Assembly: GCA_016185205.1 (NCBI GenBank)
Contig: JACPOA010000032.1
Span: 124,001-188,000 of the forward strand
Reading direction: 5' to 3'
DNA: 64,000 bases
From: Hyphomicrobiales bacterium
GTDB lineage: Bacteria > Pseudomonadota > Alphaproteobacteria > Rhizobiales > Xanthobacteraceae
Shown: positions 1 through 16,398 of the stretch, piece by piece
How the letters are laid out: the number at the start of each line of letters is the position of its first letter
Position numbering within the stretch: the stretch's first letter is position 1
Notes under the pieces: model-generated
What the model saw: only the letters and a program-made list of their open reading frames with translations
What the model was told of the DNA's origin: nothing
Database searches by the model: none
Position numbers and translations under genes: made by a program

Positions 1-157
1 CGACCTTGCGCAGCGCCGAGTTCGGCTTCTTCGGGGTGGTCGTATAGACGCGGGTACAGACGCCGCGCTTCTGCGGCGAGGACTGCAGCGCCGGCGCCGT
101 GTTGCGGGCCTGCAGTGGCTTGCGCGGTTTGGCAATCAACTGGTTAATCGTCGGCAT
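1..157 (-). CDS. rpsL: 30S ribosomal protein S12 (N-terminal part, runs off the window)
   Basis: The first 52 codons of ribosomal protein S12, a decoding-centre component of the small subunit, are present. The start reads [14 protein letters not shown] and the conserved loop [14 protein letters not shown] follows. The lysine at position 43, where streptomycin-resistance substitutions occur, is wild type. The ATG is at 155-157. The gene lies downstream of the rpoC terminator on the same strand, so it probably starts a separate str-type operon (rpsL-rpsG-fusA-tuf in most relatives). The rest is outside the window. Confidence 0.97.
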   Translation of the reverse strand, partial: MPTINQLIAKPRKPLQARNTAPALQSSPQKRGVCTRVYTTTPKKPNSALRKV

Positions 158-606
158 CGTTCGCCTTCGCTACCTTCGTTTTGGGCGTGAGCGCCCGGCA
201 TCTTTGCGCGGAAAGCGTCCGCGCTCGTTGTCTTGCGCGTCGTTTCCGCGCGCAAAACGAAATCGCGCCATCCGCTCGACGCGGGGGCGCTTTTCCGTTC
301 GGACGACCGTGACGCGGTTCGCGCATCGCGGCCATGCACTCGATCGTCTGACAGTGGCTGTCAGTGGCAGCGTTTGAGCTTCATCCGTCGAGGCGATGCG
401 CCAGCCAAGCTCTGAGAAATACTTAACACTCTCAAAGGGTTAGCCGTGCGGCCGTTCCGAACAAGCGAAGCTCACCGCCTGCCGTGAAGTGGGGCGTATG
501 TATCGGCCACGTCCTCTCAAGTCAAGGCGAAAAGGGCCGAAATATCGAGGTTTCGCGGCCTTTAGCCGCGTTCACACCGCGGCGGCAATCTTGGGTCAAT
601 CGCAGA
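158..606 (-). promoter_or_regulatory. Gene-free leader/promoter region of rpsL
   Basis: About 450 bases without a convincing gene separate the rpoC terminator from rpsL. Frames open on either strand here have no recognisable protein content. A perfect inverted repeat lies at 348-364 (CTGACAG, 3-base spacer, CTGTCAG). The region must hold the promoter of the rpsL operon and a long 5' leader. I could not assign -35/-10 boxes with confidence. Confidence 0.5.
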
Positions 607-635
607 GTAAAAGGGCCGCCCGAAGGCGGCCCTTT
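607..635 (-). terminator. Rho-independent terminator of the rpoBC operon
   Basis: Read on the minus strand, AAAGGGCCGCC and GGCGGCCCTTT form an 11-bp stem around a four-base loop (arms at 610-620 and 625-635), followed by a short T run. It begins about 20 bases after the rpoC stop. It separates rpoC from rpsL. Confidence 0.85.
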
Positions 636-657
636 CGATGTCGTGATGGCGAAGCGC

Positions 658-4866
<4,209 letters not shown>

Positions 4867-4990
4867 CGCCATCTCCGCTAGGCCAGCCGTCGCTGGCTAC
4901 ATTCAATATGTCTCATCTCAATGCGTGGGCGGCCGGGCCCTTTTTACGTGAAGACTTAGCTTCGCGCTTTTGGCCCGGCCAAGACGCTTG

Positions 4991-9115
<4,125 letters not shown>

Positions 9116-9447
9116 CGTTTGTTCTCTCGATTCGATTTTTGCGGCAGCGCGGGCGCCTCTCCTAACAGCCGCAATCCATCGCGACCATCGGGACAGGCGT
9201 CGGGGCCGTCCGTTTCTATGTGATTCGGGCCGCGCCCGAACCGCCGCACACTTCACACTTCATCGTGAACGGGCTTAAGCCGCGTTACGACCGCCTCCGG
9301 CGGGGTCCGACCGTGGCCGGCCGCCGCTTGTCGTCAGGTCGAGACCCCCGGGCCAAAAAGCCCGGGGATTTCGCTTGATTTTGGCCTCTTCGAGACCCCC
9401 GGTTCTCACTACGCTCGACCGGGGGTTTCGCTCAAGTAAGCATCCGC
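9116..9447 (-). promoter_or_regulatory. rplL-rpoB intergenic region with three successive hairpins
   Basis: This 332-base spacer holds three inverted repeats in a row. The first, at 9430-9457, has 12-bp arms and a four-base loop and includes the last codons of rplL. The second is at 9396-9425 (CCCCCGGT/ACCGGGGG). The third is at 9346-9367 (CCCCGGGC/GCCCGGGG). None is followed by a long T run on the minus strand. The position matches the place where enterobacteria carry a partial terminator and an RNase III site that set the ratio of L7/L12 to RNA polymerase. The same role here is inferred. No gene is seen in it. Confidence 0.6.
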
Positions 9448-9822
<375 letters not shown>

Positions 9823-9865
9823 TGTTTACTTCCTATAGGTTCGAACCAGTTGAATTTGCTTGCCG

Positions 9866-10384
9866 TCAGGCCGCGGCGCTCTTGGATGCGTAAGCCTGGA
9901 TCACGCGCGCGACCTTGGCCGCGGGAGCGTTGGTGAGCTGCGCTATCTTGGTCGCCGGCGCCACCAGGAGGCCGACGATCTTGGCACGCAGTTCATCCAG
10001 AGACGGCAGCGAGGCGAGTGCCTTGACGCCATTCAGGTCCAGAGCTGTCTTGCCCATCGATCCGCCGAGAATGACGAACGCTTCGTTCGCCTTGGCGAAG
10101 TCGACGGCCACCTTCGGTGCCGCCACCGGGTCGCCCGAATAGGCGAGCACGGTCGGCCCCTTCAGCAGGGGCGCAATGGAGGCAACGTCGGTGTCCTTGA
10201 GTGCGATCTTGGCGAGACGGTTTTTTGCGACCTTCACGTGACCGCCCGCGGTGCGCATCTGCTTTCGCAGATTTTGCATCTGGGCGACGCTAAGGCCGGA
10301 ATAGTGAGCCACCACCACAACGTTCGAGGTCTTGAAGACCCCGCTCAGTTCGGCGATGGACTCCGCTTTTGCCGCTCGATCCAC
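9866..10384 (-). CDS. rplJ: 50S ribosomal protein L10
   Basis: Anchors L7/L12 dimers on the ribosome and represses its own operon in bacteria. The GTG start at 10384 gives [15 protein letters not shown], the usual L10 N-terminus, and AAAGAG lies just upstream. The 172-residue length is typical. The frame is open much further upstream, but that stretch shows no L10 similarity and belongs to the leader. The C-terminal helices that bind L7/L12 are present ([15 protein letters not shown]). Confidence 0.95.
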   Translation of the reverse strand: MDRAAKAESIAELSGVFKTSNVVVVAHYSGLSVAQMQNLRKQMRTAGGHVKVAKNRLAKIALKDTDVASIAPLLKGPTVLAYSGDPVAAPKVAVDFAKANEAFVILGGSMGKTALDLNGVKALASLPSLDELRAKIVGLLVAPATKIAQLTNAPAAKVARVIQAYASKSAAA

Positions 10385-10929
10385 TGCAAGCTCTTTCCGG
10401 TTTTGACGGCCCGCCGCATGACGCGGGAACCGCCGGGTTGCACCCAGCCGTCCCGCCTTAGAGTTCACGCGCAGCGAACCGGGCAGGACGACGTTTCGAA
10501 AGCCTGCCCCCCGAAACAGCAGAAGCTGCAAACGGGTATCCGAGGTTCGAACCAAACTGGCGCGTTCATGACCGAGGGTCATGAAAGCGCAAACTTGGGT
10601 CTCTTCCCCGTCTATGCTGGCCCTTTGCAGGATTAAGCGTCGGCCTTGGCAGGCCTCGGCACCGGCAGTCTTGGACAGGTGGTCGGTCCGTTTCCGGGCC
10701 GGCCTTGCGCGCCGCAAATCGCAGACAACCGGTGCTTCCCTTTCAGATCTCCCGCCGGGATGCCCAAAAGGAATATGTTCCGATCACCTGTGTTTTAGAG
10801 ACGCGCAAAGGCGTGCCGACAAACAGGGCCGGCACGCCCGATAGGCTTCATTTAGAGCGTCCCGCGGCCTTTGCCAAGGGTTTTTCGCGAAAATTCTCGC
10901 CAAAATGCCCCGGCAAAGCCTTAAAAGCC
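10385..10929 (-). promoter_or_regulatory. rplJ leader and rplA-rplJ spacer (candidate L10 leader)
   Basis: The 545 bases between rplA and rplJ contain no credible gene. Two strong inverted repeats stand out. One at 10810-10838 has a 9-bp stem (GGCGTGCCG/CGGCACGCC), just downstream of rplA, without a good T run. The other at 10481-10509 has a 7-bp stem (GGGCAGG/CCTGCCC) about 100 bases before the rplJ start. In most bacteria the L10-(L12)4 complex binds the rplJ leader to repress translation. The long, structured leader fits that role, but I did not match the consensus in detail. Confidence 0.55.
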
Positions 10930-11622
10930 TTAGTTGAACAGGGACGACGGCTCGACCTTGACCCCGGGCCCCATGGTGGAGGAAATCGCCACCCGGTTGA
11001 TGTAATGGCCCTTGGCGCCTTGCGGCTTGGCCTTCTGCACCGCGTCGGCGAACGCCTTGATGTTCTCGACCAGCTTGTCCTCGGAGAACGAGGCCTTGCC
11101 GACCCCGGCCTGCACGATGCCGGCCTTCTCCACCCGGAACTCGACCGAACCGCCCTTGGCGCCCTTCACCGCATTGGTGATGTCCATGGTCACGGTTCCC
11201 ACTTTGGGGTTCGGCATCATGCCGCGCGGGCCGAGCACCTTACCCAGGCGCCCCACCAGCGGCATCATGTCGGGCGTGGCGATGCAGCGGTCGAAATCGA
11301 TGGCGCCGCCATTGACCTTCTCGACCAGATCCTCCGCGCCGACCACGTCGGCACCGGCAGCCTTGGCTTCCTCGGCCTTGGCGCCGCGCGCGAATACACC
11401 GACGCGAACGGTGCGACCGGAGCCATTGGGCAGATTGACCACACCGCGCACCATCTGGTCGGCATGCTTGGGATCAACGCCGAGATTCATCGCGATCTCG
11501 ATGGTCTCGTCGAATTTAGCCTTGGCGCGTTCCTTCACCAGCTTGACCGCTTCCGCGATCGAATAGGACTTTTCGCGATCGACGCCTTCACGAGCGGCTT
11601 TGGTGCGTTTTCCAATGGGCAT
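10930..11622 (-). CDS. rplA: 50S ribosomal protein L1
   Basis: Ribosomal protein L1, 230 residues, which binds 23S rRNA at the mobile L1 stalk and represses its own operon. It shows the conserved [20 protein letters not shown] segment and the core PNPKVGTVT. The ATG is at 11620-11622. The gene starts five bases after the rplK stop, so the two are translationally linked. Confidence 0.97.
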   Translation of the reverse strand: MPIGKRTKAAREGVDREKSYSIAEAVKLVKERAKAKFDETIEIAMNLGVDPKHADQMVRGVVNLPNGSGRTVRVGVFARGAKAEEAKAAGADVVGAEDLVEKVNGGAIDFDRCIATPDMMPLVGRLGKVLGPRGMMPNPKVGTVTMDITNAVKGAKGGSVEFRVEKAGIVQAGVGKASFSEDKLVENIKAFADAVQKAKPQGAKGHYINRVAISSTMGPGVKVEPSSLFN

Positions 11623-11627
11623 GTTCG

Positions 11628-12056
11628 TTACTCCGTCACCGAAATGCCCATCGAGCGGGCGGATCCTTCGATCATCTTCATGGCCGCCTCGATGGTCGCG
11701 CAGTTCAGGTCCTTCATCTTCTGCTCGGCGATCTCGCGCACCTGCTTCTTAGTGACCTCGCCGGCCGGCTCACGTCCGGGGGTCTTGGAGCCGCTGTCGA
11801 GCTTGGCCGCCTTCTTGAGGAAGTAAGACACCGGCGGCGTCTTCATCTCGAAGGTGAAGGAGCGATCCTGGTAGGTGGTGATGATCACCGGGATCGGCGT
11901 GTTCTTCTCGATCTTCTGGGTCTGCGCGTTGAACGCCTTGCAGAACTCCATGATGTTGAGGCCGCGCTGACCCAAGGCCGGCCCGATCGGGGGCGACGGA
12001 TTGGCAGCGCCTGCCGGCACCTGCAATTTGAGGAATCCAGTGACTTTTTTAGCCAT
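11628..12056 (-). CDS. rplK: 50S ribosomal protein L11
   Basis: Ribosomal protein L11, 142 residues, part of the GTPase-associated centre. The N-terminus [20 protein letters not shown] and the proline-rich [13 protein letters not shown] are diagnostic. The ATG at 12056 has GGAG six bases upstream. An in-frame TTG two codons earlier is less likely. It is followed immediately by rplA. Confidence 0.97.
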   Translation of the reverse strand: MAKKVTGFLKLQVPAGAANPSPPIGPALGQRGLNIMEFCKAFNAQTQKIEKNTPIPVIITTYQDRSFTFEMKTPPVSYFLKKAAKLDSGSKTPGREPAGEVTKKQVREIAEQKMKDLNCATIEAAMKMIEGSARSMGISVTE

Positions 12057-12130
12057 TTTCAACTCCGTTAGTGGTGCGGATTTTGACGGTTGGCAGCCGC
12101 CTCACCTCCCACGCCTTTTTCATCTGTTAT

Positions 12131-12149
12131 GGCGGGGATGCTCCCCGCC
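12131..12149 (-). promoter_or_regulatory. Hairpin in the nusG-rplK spacer
   Basis: An 8-bp inverted repeat with a three-base loop (GGCGGGGA/TCCCCGCC) lies in the 104-base gap between nusG and rplK. It is not followed by a T run on the minus strand, so it is not an ordinary terminator. It may be part of the L11/L1 operon leader where L1 binds. That role is an inference from position. Confidence 0.4.
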
Positions 12150-12160
12150 ACCTCGCTAGA

Positions 12161-12724
12161 TTAGAGCTTCTCCACCTGACCGAATTCCAATTCCACCGGC
12201 GTGGCGCGGCCGAAGATCGACACCGCCACCTTGACGCGCGAACGGGCTTCGTCGACTTCCTCCACCACGCCGTTGAACGAGGCGAACGGTCCGTCGGACA
12301 CGCGCACCTGCTCGCCGACCTCGAACGACACCGAGGGCTTCGGCCGCTCGATGCCTTCCTGCACCTGATGCAGGATGCGATTGGCTTCCGCCTCCGAGAT
12401 CGGCATCGGCTTCTTGTCGGAGCCGAGGAAGCCGGTGACTTTCGGCGTGTTCTTGATGAGATGGTAGACCTCGTCGGTCAGATCCATCTTGACCAGCACA
12501 TAGCCGGGGAAAAACTTGCGCTCGGCGTTCACCTTGCGGCCGCGGCGCATCTCGACCACGGTTTCGGTCGGTACCATGACCTGCTCGAAATGATCCTCGA
12601 GGCCACGCTGCTTGGCCTGTTCGCGGATCGATTCGGCGACCTTCTTCTCGAAGTTCGAATAGGCGTGCACGATGTACCAGCGCTTCGGACGGGTCGTCGT
12701 GGTTGCTGCAGCAGTATCGCTCAT
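12161..12724 (-). CDS. nusG: Transcription termination/antitermination protein NusG
   Basis: Transcription elongation factor of 187 residues that links RNA polymerase with Rho or the ribosome. The NGN domain begins at RWYIVHAYSNFEKKVAE and contains FFPGYVLVKM. The C-terminal KOW domain carries VRVSDGPFASFNGVVEEVD. A short alanine/threonine-rich lead precedes the NGN domain. It follows secE in the usual secE-nusG-rplKAJL order. Confidence 0.97.
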   Translation of the reverse strand: MSDTAAATTTTRPKRWYIVHAYSNFEKKVAESIREQAKQRGLEDHFEQVMVPTETVVEMRRGRKVNAERKFFPGYVLVKMDLTDEVYHLIKNTPKVTGFLGSDKKPMPISEAEANRILHQVQEGIERPKPSVSFEVGEQVRVSDGPFASFNGVVEEVDEARSRVKVAVSIFGRATPVELEFGQVEKL

Positions 12725-12766
12725 CTCATCTCGCTATATGTGTCTTAAGCGCCGATCTCGTCCGCG

Positions 12767-12961
12767 CTAGCTTCCGATGCCGAGCACGAAGGTCACGGCA
12801 ATCCGGATGAATTGATCCGCGACCAGAAAGAAAATCGAGGCGACCGCCACCATGACGAAAACCATGGCGGTGGTGATCATGGTTTCCTTGCGCGACGGCC
12901 AGGTGACCTTGCGGGTCTCCTCGCGCACTTCCTGCAGAAACTTGAACGGAGACGTTGCCAT
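12767..12961 (-). CDS. secE: Preprotein translocase subunit SecE
   Basis: Small essential subunit of the SecYEG translocon, 64 residues, the short single-span form usual in alphaproteobacteria. The amphipathic helix with FLQEVREETRKVTWPSRKE precedes one transmembrane helix (TAMVFVMVAVASIFFLV). The ATG at 12961 was chosen; the frame also opens from a TTG one codon earlier. It lies between tRNA-Trp and nusG. Confidence 0.96.
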   Translation of the reverse strand: MATSPFKFLQEVREETRKVTWPSRKETMITTAMVFVMVAVASIFFLVADQFIRIAVTFVLGIGS

Positions 12962-13065
12962 CAATCAAATCCCGACCCAGCGAATCCTTGCTTCGAATCT
13001 AATCTAATGTCTTCCGGCAGCTTTCGCTTGCCCGCGGCGCACGAATTTAACGTCCGATCCCCGCC

Positions 13066-13141
13066 TGGCAGGAGTGGCAGGACTCGAACCTGCAACCCCC
13101 GGTTTTGGAGACCGGTGCTCTAGCCATTGAGCTACACTCCT
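13066..13141 (-). tRNA. tRNA-Trp (anticodon CCA)
   Basis: Read on the minus strand, this is a complete cloverleaf with 7-bp acceptor stem AGGAGTG/CACTCCT, discriminator G and an encoded CCA end at 13066-13068. The anticodon loop reads CTCCAAA, giving anticodon CCA. The T-loop motif GGTTCGAGTCC is present. It lies just upstream of secE, as in many proteobacteria. Confidence 0.97.
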
Positions 13142-13155
13142 CCGGAAGCCAGCGT

Positions 13156-13243
13156 GCCGAGCCGAAGCTCGCGGCGCCAGCCCGCCTTCGCCCAATTGGG
13201 CTCCGGCGTGGCAGCCTTCGTTTGCCTCGCGAGCGAAGGCTGG
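13156..13243. repeat. Palindromic repeat, copy A, in the tRNA cluster
   Basis: About 88 bases are highly similar by eye to the segment at 13404-13490. Both begin GCCGAGCCG and end in an imperfect hairpin whose second arm is GCGAGCGAAGGCT followed by GG. In this copy the terminal hairpin has 11 of 13 paired positions. It lies directly upstream of tRNA-Trp, in the slot where tufB is often found in related genomes. The rest of 13142-13487 shows no gene. Confidence 0.7.
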
Positions 13244-13372
13244 AAGCGGATGCGGCGGACCATAAGGGCCCGCCGCGCCGATGTCATGCATTATAGAGAG
13301 CGCCAATGCAAGAGCGGATAAGCCCGCATTCAGGCGGATTTTGGCCCGTCTTCGCCGCTCTAGGCCTGGCTT

Positions 13373-13490
13373 GCCCGCCTTCGCTGAAGCTTCGGCGTGG
13401 CTAGCCGAGCCGTAGCTCGCGGAACAGTCCGCCTTCGCCCTATCGGGCTTCGGCGCGACAGCCTTCACTCGCTTCGCGAGCGAAGGCTGG
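13373..13490. repeat. Mosaic palindromic repeat, copy B, touching tRNA-Gly
   Basis: A 25-base core at 13373-13397 is the exact reverse complement of 43819-43843. It is followed at 13404-13490 by a second copy of the repeat at 13156-13243. The final hairpin has arms AGCCTTCACTCGC and GCGAGCGAAGGCT, 12 of 13 positions paired. It abuts the CCA end of tRNA-Gly, so it may also act as the 3' end signal of that transcript. Confidence 0.7.
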
Positions 13491-13561
13491 AGCGGGTGAA
13501 GGGAATCGAACCCTCGTCATCAGCTTGGAAGGCTGTTGCTCTACCATTGAGCTACACCCGC
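13488..13561 (-). tRNA. tRNA-Gly (anticodon TCC)
   Basis: The minus strand reads GCGGGTGTAGCTCAATGG at the 5' end, with acceptor stem GCGGGTG/CACCCGC and an encoded CCA at 13488-13490. The anticodon loop CTTCCAA gives TCC. The first ten bases of the tRNA overlap the 3' end of the upstream GIY-YIG gene, whose stop codon lies inside the tRNA. Confidence 0.97.
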
Positions 13562-13827
13562 GAAAGGCCCTTTTGTTTGCTGGCCTCTGTCAGCCTCTTT
13601 CTCGCAAACGCTCTTCCGGAATGCGACTTCAGATATTTCTCGAAGTCCAAAGCTTTGTATTTGTCAGGAAACGCCGAATACCAGACGAGCTTCCAGGGAA
13701 TGAATTTGGCAGTATGCCTCGATTTGCCCGCGTTGTGATCTGCCACGCGCTGCCTAAGATTTGCAGTGGCGCCAGTATATTCCTCCTCAGGAAAAGCCTC
13801 GCTACGGATGATGTAGACGTACCACAC
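13552..13827 (-). CDS. Small GIY-YIG nuclease-family protein
   Basis: A 91-residue protein starting MWYVYIIRS, followed by a degenerate GIY-YIG signature (WYVYII...EYTGAT). The conserved arginine follows in TANLRQRVADHN, and a LVWYSAF...ALDFEKYLKS segment is typical of stand-alone YhbQ/UPF0213-like members. These are single-domain putative endonucleases, and the substrate of this branch is not established. It sits between tRNA-Tyr and tRNA-Gly on the same strand and its TAG stop is inside the tRNA-Gly gene, so one transcript probably spans all three. Confidence 0.85.
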   Translation of the reverse strand: MWYVYIIRSEAFPEEEYTGATANLRQRVADHNAGKSRHTAKFIPWKLVWYSAFPDKYKALDFEKYLKSHSGRAFARKRLTEASKQKGLSRV

Positions 13828-13878
13828 GAAATAACCCCCGGTCCGTCTTCGCTTTCGCTCCGCTCAAGCTTCGCCGGA

Positions 13879-13941
13879 CACGCTTCGCCCTCACGTTCTC
13901 CACGTGGCTGCGCCACGCGGAGCCCGTCAGGGCGAAGCGTG
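13879..13941. repeat. Long inverted repeat at the 3' end of tRNA-Tyr
   Basis: Arms of 13 bases (CACGCTTCGCCCT at 13879-13891 and its complement at 13929-13941) enclose a 37-base GC-rich loop with internal pairing. The second arm runs into the encoded CCA of tRNA-Tyr. Its placement mirrors the hairpin at the end of tRNA-Gly. Confidence 0.65.
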
Positions 13942-14024
13942 GTGGGAGAGGTAGGACTCGAACCTACGAAGGCATAGCCAGCGGATTTACAGTCCGCCCC
14001 CTTTGCCGCTCGGGACACTCTCCC
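13940..14024 (-). tRNA. tRNA-Tyr (anticodon GTA)
   Basis: An 85-base class II tRNA with a long variable arm. The acceptor stem GGGAGAG/CTCTCCC is perfect and CCA is encoded at 13940-13942. The anticodon loop CTGTAAA gives GTA. The T-loop GGTTCGAGTCC is conserved. It appears to be the first gene of the minus-strand tRNA-Tyr, GIY-YIG, tRNA-Gly, tRNA-Trp, secE order. Confidence 0.97.
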
Positions 14025-14224
14025 CCAAAGCCGTCGTACCGTTTTGATCTCGAAAGATAAACGGCTTAGTCCGCCGGCCGGTTGGGATTCGCGGGTTTTA
14101 TGGGCAGCCCCCTGGGTTAAGTCAATGGAGGCTGTTCCGGCCGCCGCCGATCGGTTAAGGCACCGGCCAGCCTGCGGCCGGATACGCCTCTTATATAAGT
14201 GCCGGCGCAGGAGAAAGAACCACG

Positions 14225-15049
14225 ATGTCACGACCACCCACCGGCCGGTCCCATTCCGGCGCCAAGCCCGGCGCCACCCGCGAGCAGGTCGAGCGCCGCG
14301 AGCGTTTCGAGCGCGCCCGGCGCGAGAGCCTGCGGCCTGATGGCGACGGCCCGGTCGTCATGTATGGCTGGCACACGGTGACGGCGGCGCTGCGAAACCC
14401 CGCCCGGCGCGTGCGCAAGCTGCTCGCCACCGAGAACGCCGCGCGGCGGCTGACCGACGAGGGCGTCAAATCCACTGTGGCGCCGGAAATCGTGCGGCCA
14501 TCGGCGATCGCCGAACGGCTGCTGCCCGACGCGGTGCATCAGGGCCTTTATCTGGAAACCGATCCGCTGCCCTCACCCGCGGTCGAGAACTTGCCGGCGC
14601 AAGGCGTGGTGCTGGTGCTCGACCAGATCACCGATCCGCACAATGTCGGCGCCATCTTCCGCTCGGCCGCAGCCTTCGCGGCTATCGCCATCGTGACCAC
14701 GCAGCGCCACAGCCCGGACGCGACCGGCGCGCTGGCCAAGGCCGCCTCGGGCGCACTCGAACATGTGCCGCTGGTCAGCGTGCAGAACCTGGCGCGCGGG
14801 CTGGCCGCGCTTAAAGACAGCGGCTTCCTGGTGGTCGGTCTCGACTCGAGCGGCGATGCCGATCTCGCCGCCCTGCCCTTGCGCGCGCCGCTGGCGCTGG
14901 TGCTGGGCGCCGAAGGCAAGGGCCTGCGGCAACTCACCAAAGAAACTTGCGATCATGTCGCGCGCATCGCGCTGCCGGGCGAGATAAAGAGCCTGAACGT
15001 CTCGAACGCCGCCGCGCTTGGGCTCTATGTCGCGAGCCGGCGCTTGTAA
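14225..15049 (+). CDS. rlmB: 23S rRNA (guanosine-2'-O)-methyltransferase, SpoU family (RlmB-like)
   Basis: A 274-residue SPOUT methyltransferase predicted to methylate G2251 of 23S rRNA using S-adenosylmethionine. A basic leader precedes the substrate-binding region (MYGWHTVTAALRNP). The three SpoU motifs are present: LVLDQITDPHNVGAIFRSA near residue 130, LVLGAEGKGLR near 228 and IKSLNVSNAAALGLY near the C-terminus. AGGAGA lies upstream of the ATG. It is divergent from the tRNA cluster, an arrangement familiar from related genomes. Confidence 0.92.
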   Translation: MSRPPTGRSHSGAKPGATREQVERRERFERARRESLRPDGDGPVVMYGWHTVTAALRNPARRVRKLLATENAARRLTDEGVKSTVAPEIVRPSAIAERLLPDAVHQGLYLETDPLPSPAVENLPAQGVVLVLDQITDPHNVGAIFRSAAAFAAIAIVTTQRHSPDATGALAKAASGALEHVPLVSVQNLARGLAALKDSGFLVVGLDSSGDADLAALPLRAPLALVLGAEGKGLRQLTKETCDHVARIALPGEIKSLNVSNAAALGLYVASRRL

Positions 15050-15060
15050 TTTTTTATTTG

Positions 15061-15108
15061 CGCATGATCTTGTCCGAAAACCGGTTCCCACTTTTCGGGA
15101 TCATGCGC
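15061..15108. repeat. Palindromic intergenic repeat, short form
   Basis: A 48-base imperfect palindrome begins CGCATGATCTTGTCCGAAAA, has ACCGGTT at its centre and ends with the complementary TCATGCGC. Two longer relatives occur at 38787-38872 and 45882-45969. It lies 11 bases after rlmB and may act as a bidirectional end signal between the convergent genes rlmB and 15173-15568. Confidence 0.8.
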
Positions 15109-15172
15109 GCTGAAAATGCGAACGGCGGGCCCCCGCCCGCCGCCCGCGTCCCGCAAACTCGCAAAAAAAATA

Positions 15173-15568
15173 TTATTTGGCGCGCGGCACAGGCTGAGTA
15201 TCCAGCGGCAACGCGCGGGTGCGCGGCAATTCGTGCTCGAAGGCCCACGCGTTCGACCAGGAGCGCTGGAACGTTTGCGCCGGCTTCGACGGGCGGCCGA
15301 CGGCCGAAAGATTTTCGTAGCGCCCGATCCGCGGCCGCTTGCCGGTGGCCGGGAAATAATGGCGATGGCGCCAGGGCGCCAGCCAATAGGCGCGCACGAG
15401 CACGCCAGGCTGGTCGTCGTAGATCACAAGCTGCTCGGCGCGCTGGCCGGCTGCGGAGGGGCGAGTGCTATAGTAGCCTGACTGGACACCCGGCAAATCC
15501 GCCGCGCTCGTCGCGGCGACACCTGCAAACCCGAGGGCGATAAATGCGACCGCGAACAGGACGCGCAT
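15173..15568 (-). CDS. Small exported protein of unknown function
   Basis: A 131-residue protein from the ATG at 15568, where GGAGA lies nine bases upstream. A second in-frame ATG three codons earlier is possible. The N-terminus MRVLFAVAFIALGFAGVAAT followed by SAADLPG is a clear Sec signal peptide with an Ala-X-Ala-type site. The mature part has a YDDQPGVLVRAYWLAPWRHR segment and many aromatic and arginine residues. I recognise no family. It is convergent with rlmB. Confidence 0.7.
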   Translation of the reverse strand: MRVLFAVAFIALGFAGVAATSAADLPGVQSGYYSTRPSAAGQRAEQLVIYDDQPGVLVRAYWLAPWRHRHYFPATGKRPRIGRYENLSAVGRPSKPAQTFQRSWSNAWAFEHELPRTRALPLDTQPVPRAK

Positions 15569-15751
15569 GTAAAGCATCTCCGATGCGCCTAAATTCGAGC
15601 GCATTTTATACGAATGATTTACGTGGCCGCGTCCAATCGCGGGGTAACATTAATCGGCGCGGGACTTGGAACGCGCGGGAATAGCCCGCATTGTCGAGGT
15701 GTTGATTCCGATTGCCGTAGTCGCGGCTTCATCATTAAAGTTAACCCCCGC

Positions 15752-16030
15752 ATGCCGCATCGCCGACCACCAACGACCCGCGCCAAAGGGTCCTCGTCCG
15801 CGCGCGGAACTTTTCATCAACGCTACGATGAGCTGGAAGCGCGACGTGCCGCTCTGGTGGTGCGTCTGCATAGGCTCGGCGAAAACGGACAGCAGCATCC
15901 GGGCTACAAGCGCGCGCTCAAACTGCTCAACGACACGTATCGCAAATCGAAATTGGCGCAGCGCCTGGCGGTGCTGCAGGCCGCCACCTGGCTGATCGAC
16001 GTGCTGGAACGGATTACGGCCATCATCTGA
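15752..16030 (+). CDS. Conserved small protein of unknown function
   Basis: A 92-residue protein from the ATG at 15752, read as MPHRRPPTTRAKG. A basic N-terminus leads to a helical region with YDELEARRAALVVRLHRLGE and HPGYKRALKLLNDTYRKS. A hydrophobic C-terminal helix (LQAATWLIDVLERI) ends the protein. The frame is open 46 codons further upstream, but that part reads as non-coding. No function can be assigned. Length and composition suggest a small cytoplasmic helical protein. Confidence 0.65.
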   Translation: MPHRRPPTTRAKGSSSARGTFHQRYDELEARRAALVVRLHRLGENGQQHPGYKRALKLLNDTYRKSKLAQRLAVLQAATWLIDVLERITAII

Positions 16031-16216
16031 GCGAGACATCACGCGCGAGATTCTTCTCAGACTACGACCGCCTGCTGGCTGGTGGAGCGATTCCCGACCC
16101 GCATCCGCACCAGCGGGCTGATCGTCCTGCCCGAAACCAGGGATCGCGACATTACGCAAATGTGTGCGGACGGCGGGCGGTTTTGAAGCCGGCCACCCGC
16201 CATTGCACCTTTGAGC

Positions 16217-16248
16217 GCCCCGCACCCCTCGGGAGGCGGGGCATTTTT
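16217..16248 (+). terminator. Rho-independent terminator upstream of tRNA-Thr
   Basis: On the plus strand GCCCCGC and GCGGGGC form a 7-bp stem, with a 12-base loop that can pair further, followed by ATTTTTAT. It lies about 190 bases after the small gene at 15752-16030 and 75 bases before tRNA-Thr. It most likely ends transcription coming from the left. Confidence 0.75.
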
Positions 16249-16323
16249 ATGGGGCATAAGCAGCACTGCTGGGCTCCGGCGCGGCTTGTGGCGGGCCGGC
16301 GACGCTGATAGCTGTCATTTCGA

Positions 16324-16398
16324 GCCGGGTTAGCTCAGCGGTAGAGCAGCGGTTTTGTAAACCGTTGGTCGGGAGTTCGATTCTCTCACCCGGCACCA
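16324..16398 (+). tRNA. tRNA-Thr (anticodon TGT)
   Basis: A complete plus-strand cloverleaf begins GCCGGGTTAGCTCAGCGG. The acceptor stem GCCGGGT pairs with ACCCGGC, followed by A and an encoded CCA at 16396-16398. The anticodon loop TTTGTAA gives TGT. It stands alone between a terminator and the cold-shock gene. Confidence 0.97.

Noticed and set aside
9866-10717. An L10 protein extended to 283 residues
   Set aside because: The first 111 codons show no L10 similarity; the GTG at 10384 gives a normal L10 with a Shine-Dalgarno-like sequence.
13142-13487. Remnant of tufB in the tRNA interval
   Set aside because: I looked for tuf-like motifs such as GHVDHGKTTL on either strand and found none; only repeats are left.
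16031-16195. Continuation of the 15752 gene's frame past its TGA for over 50 codons
   Set aside because: Possible read-through or small gene, but there is no start codon context and no recognisable protein; the open frame is expected by chance at this GC content.
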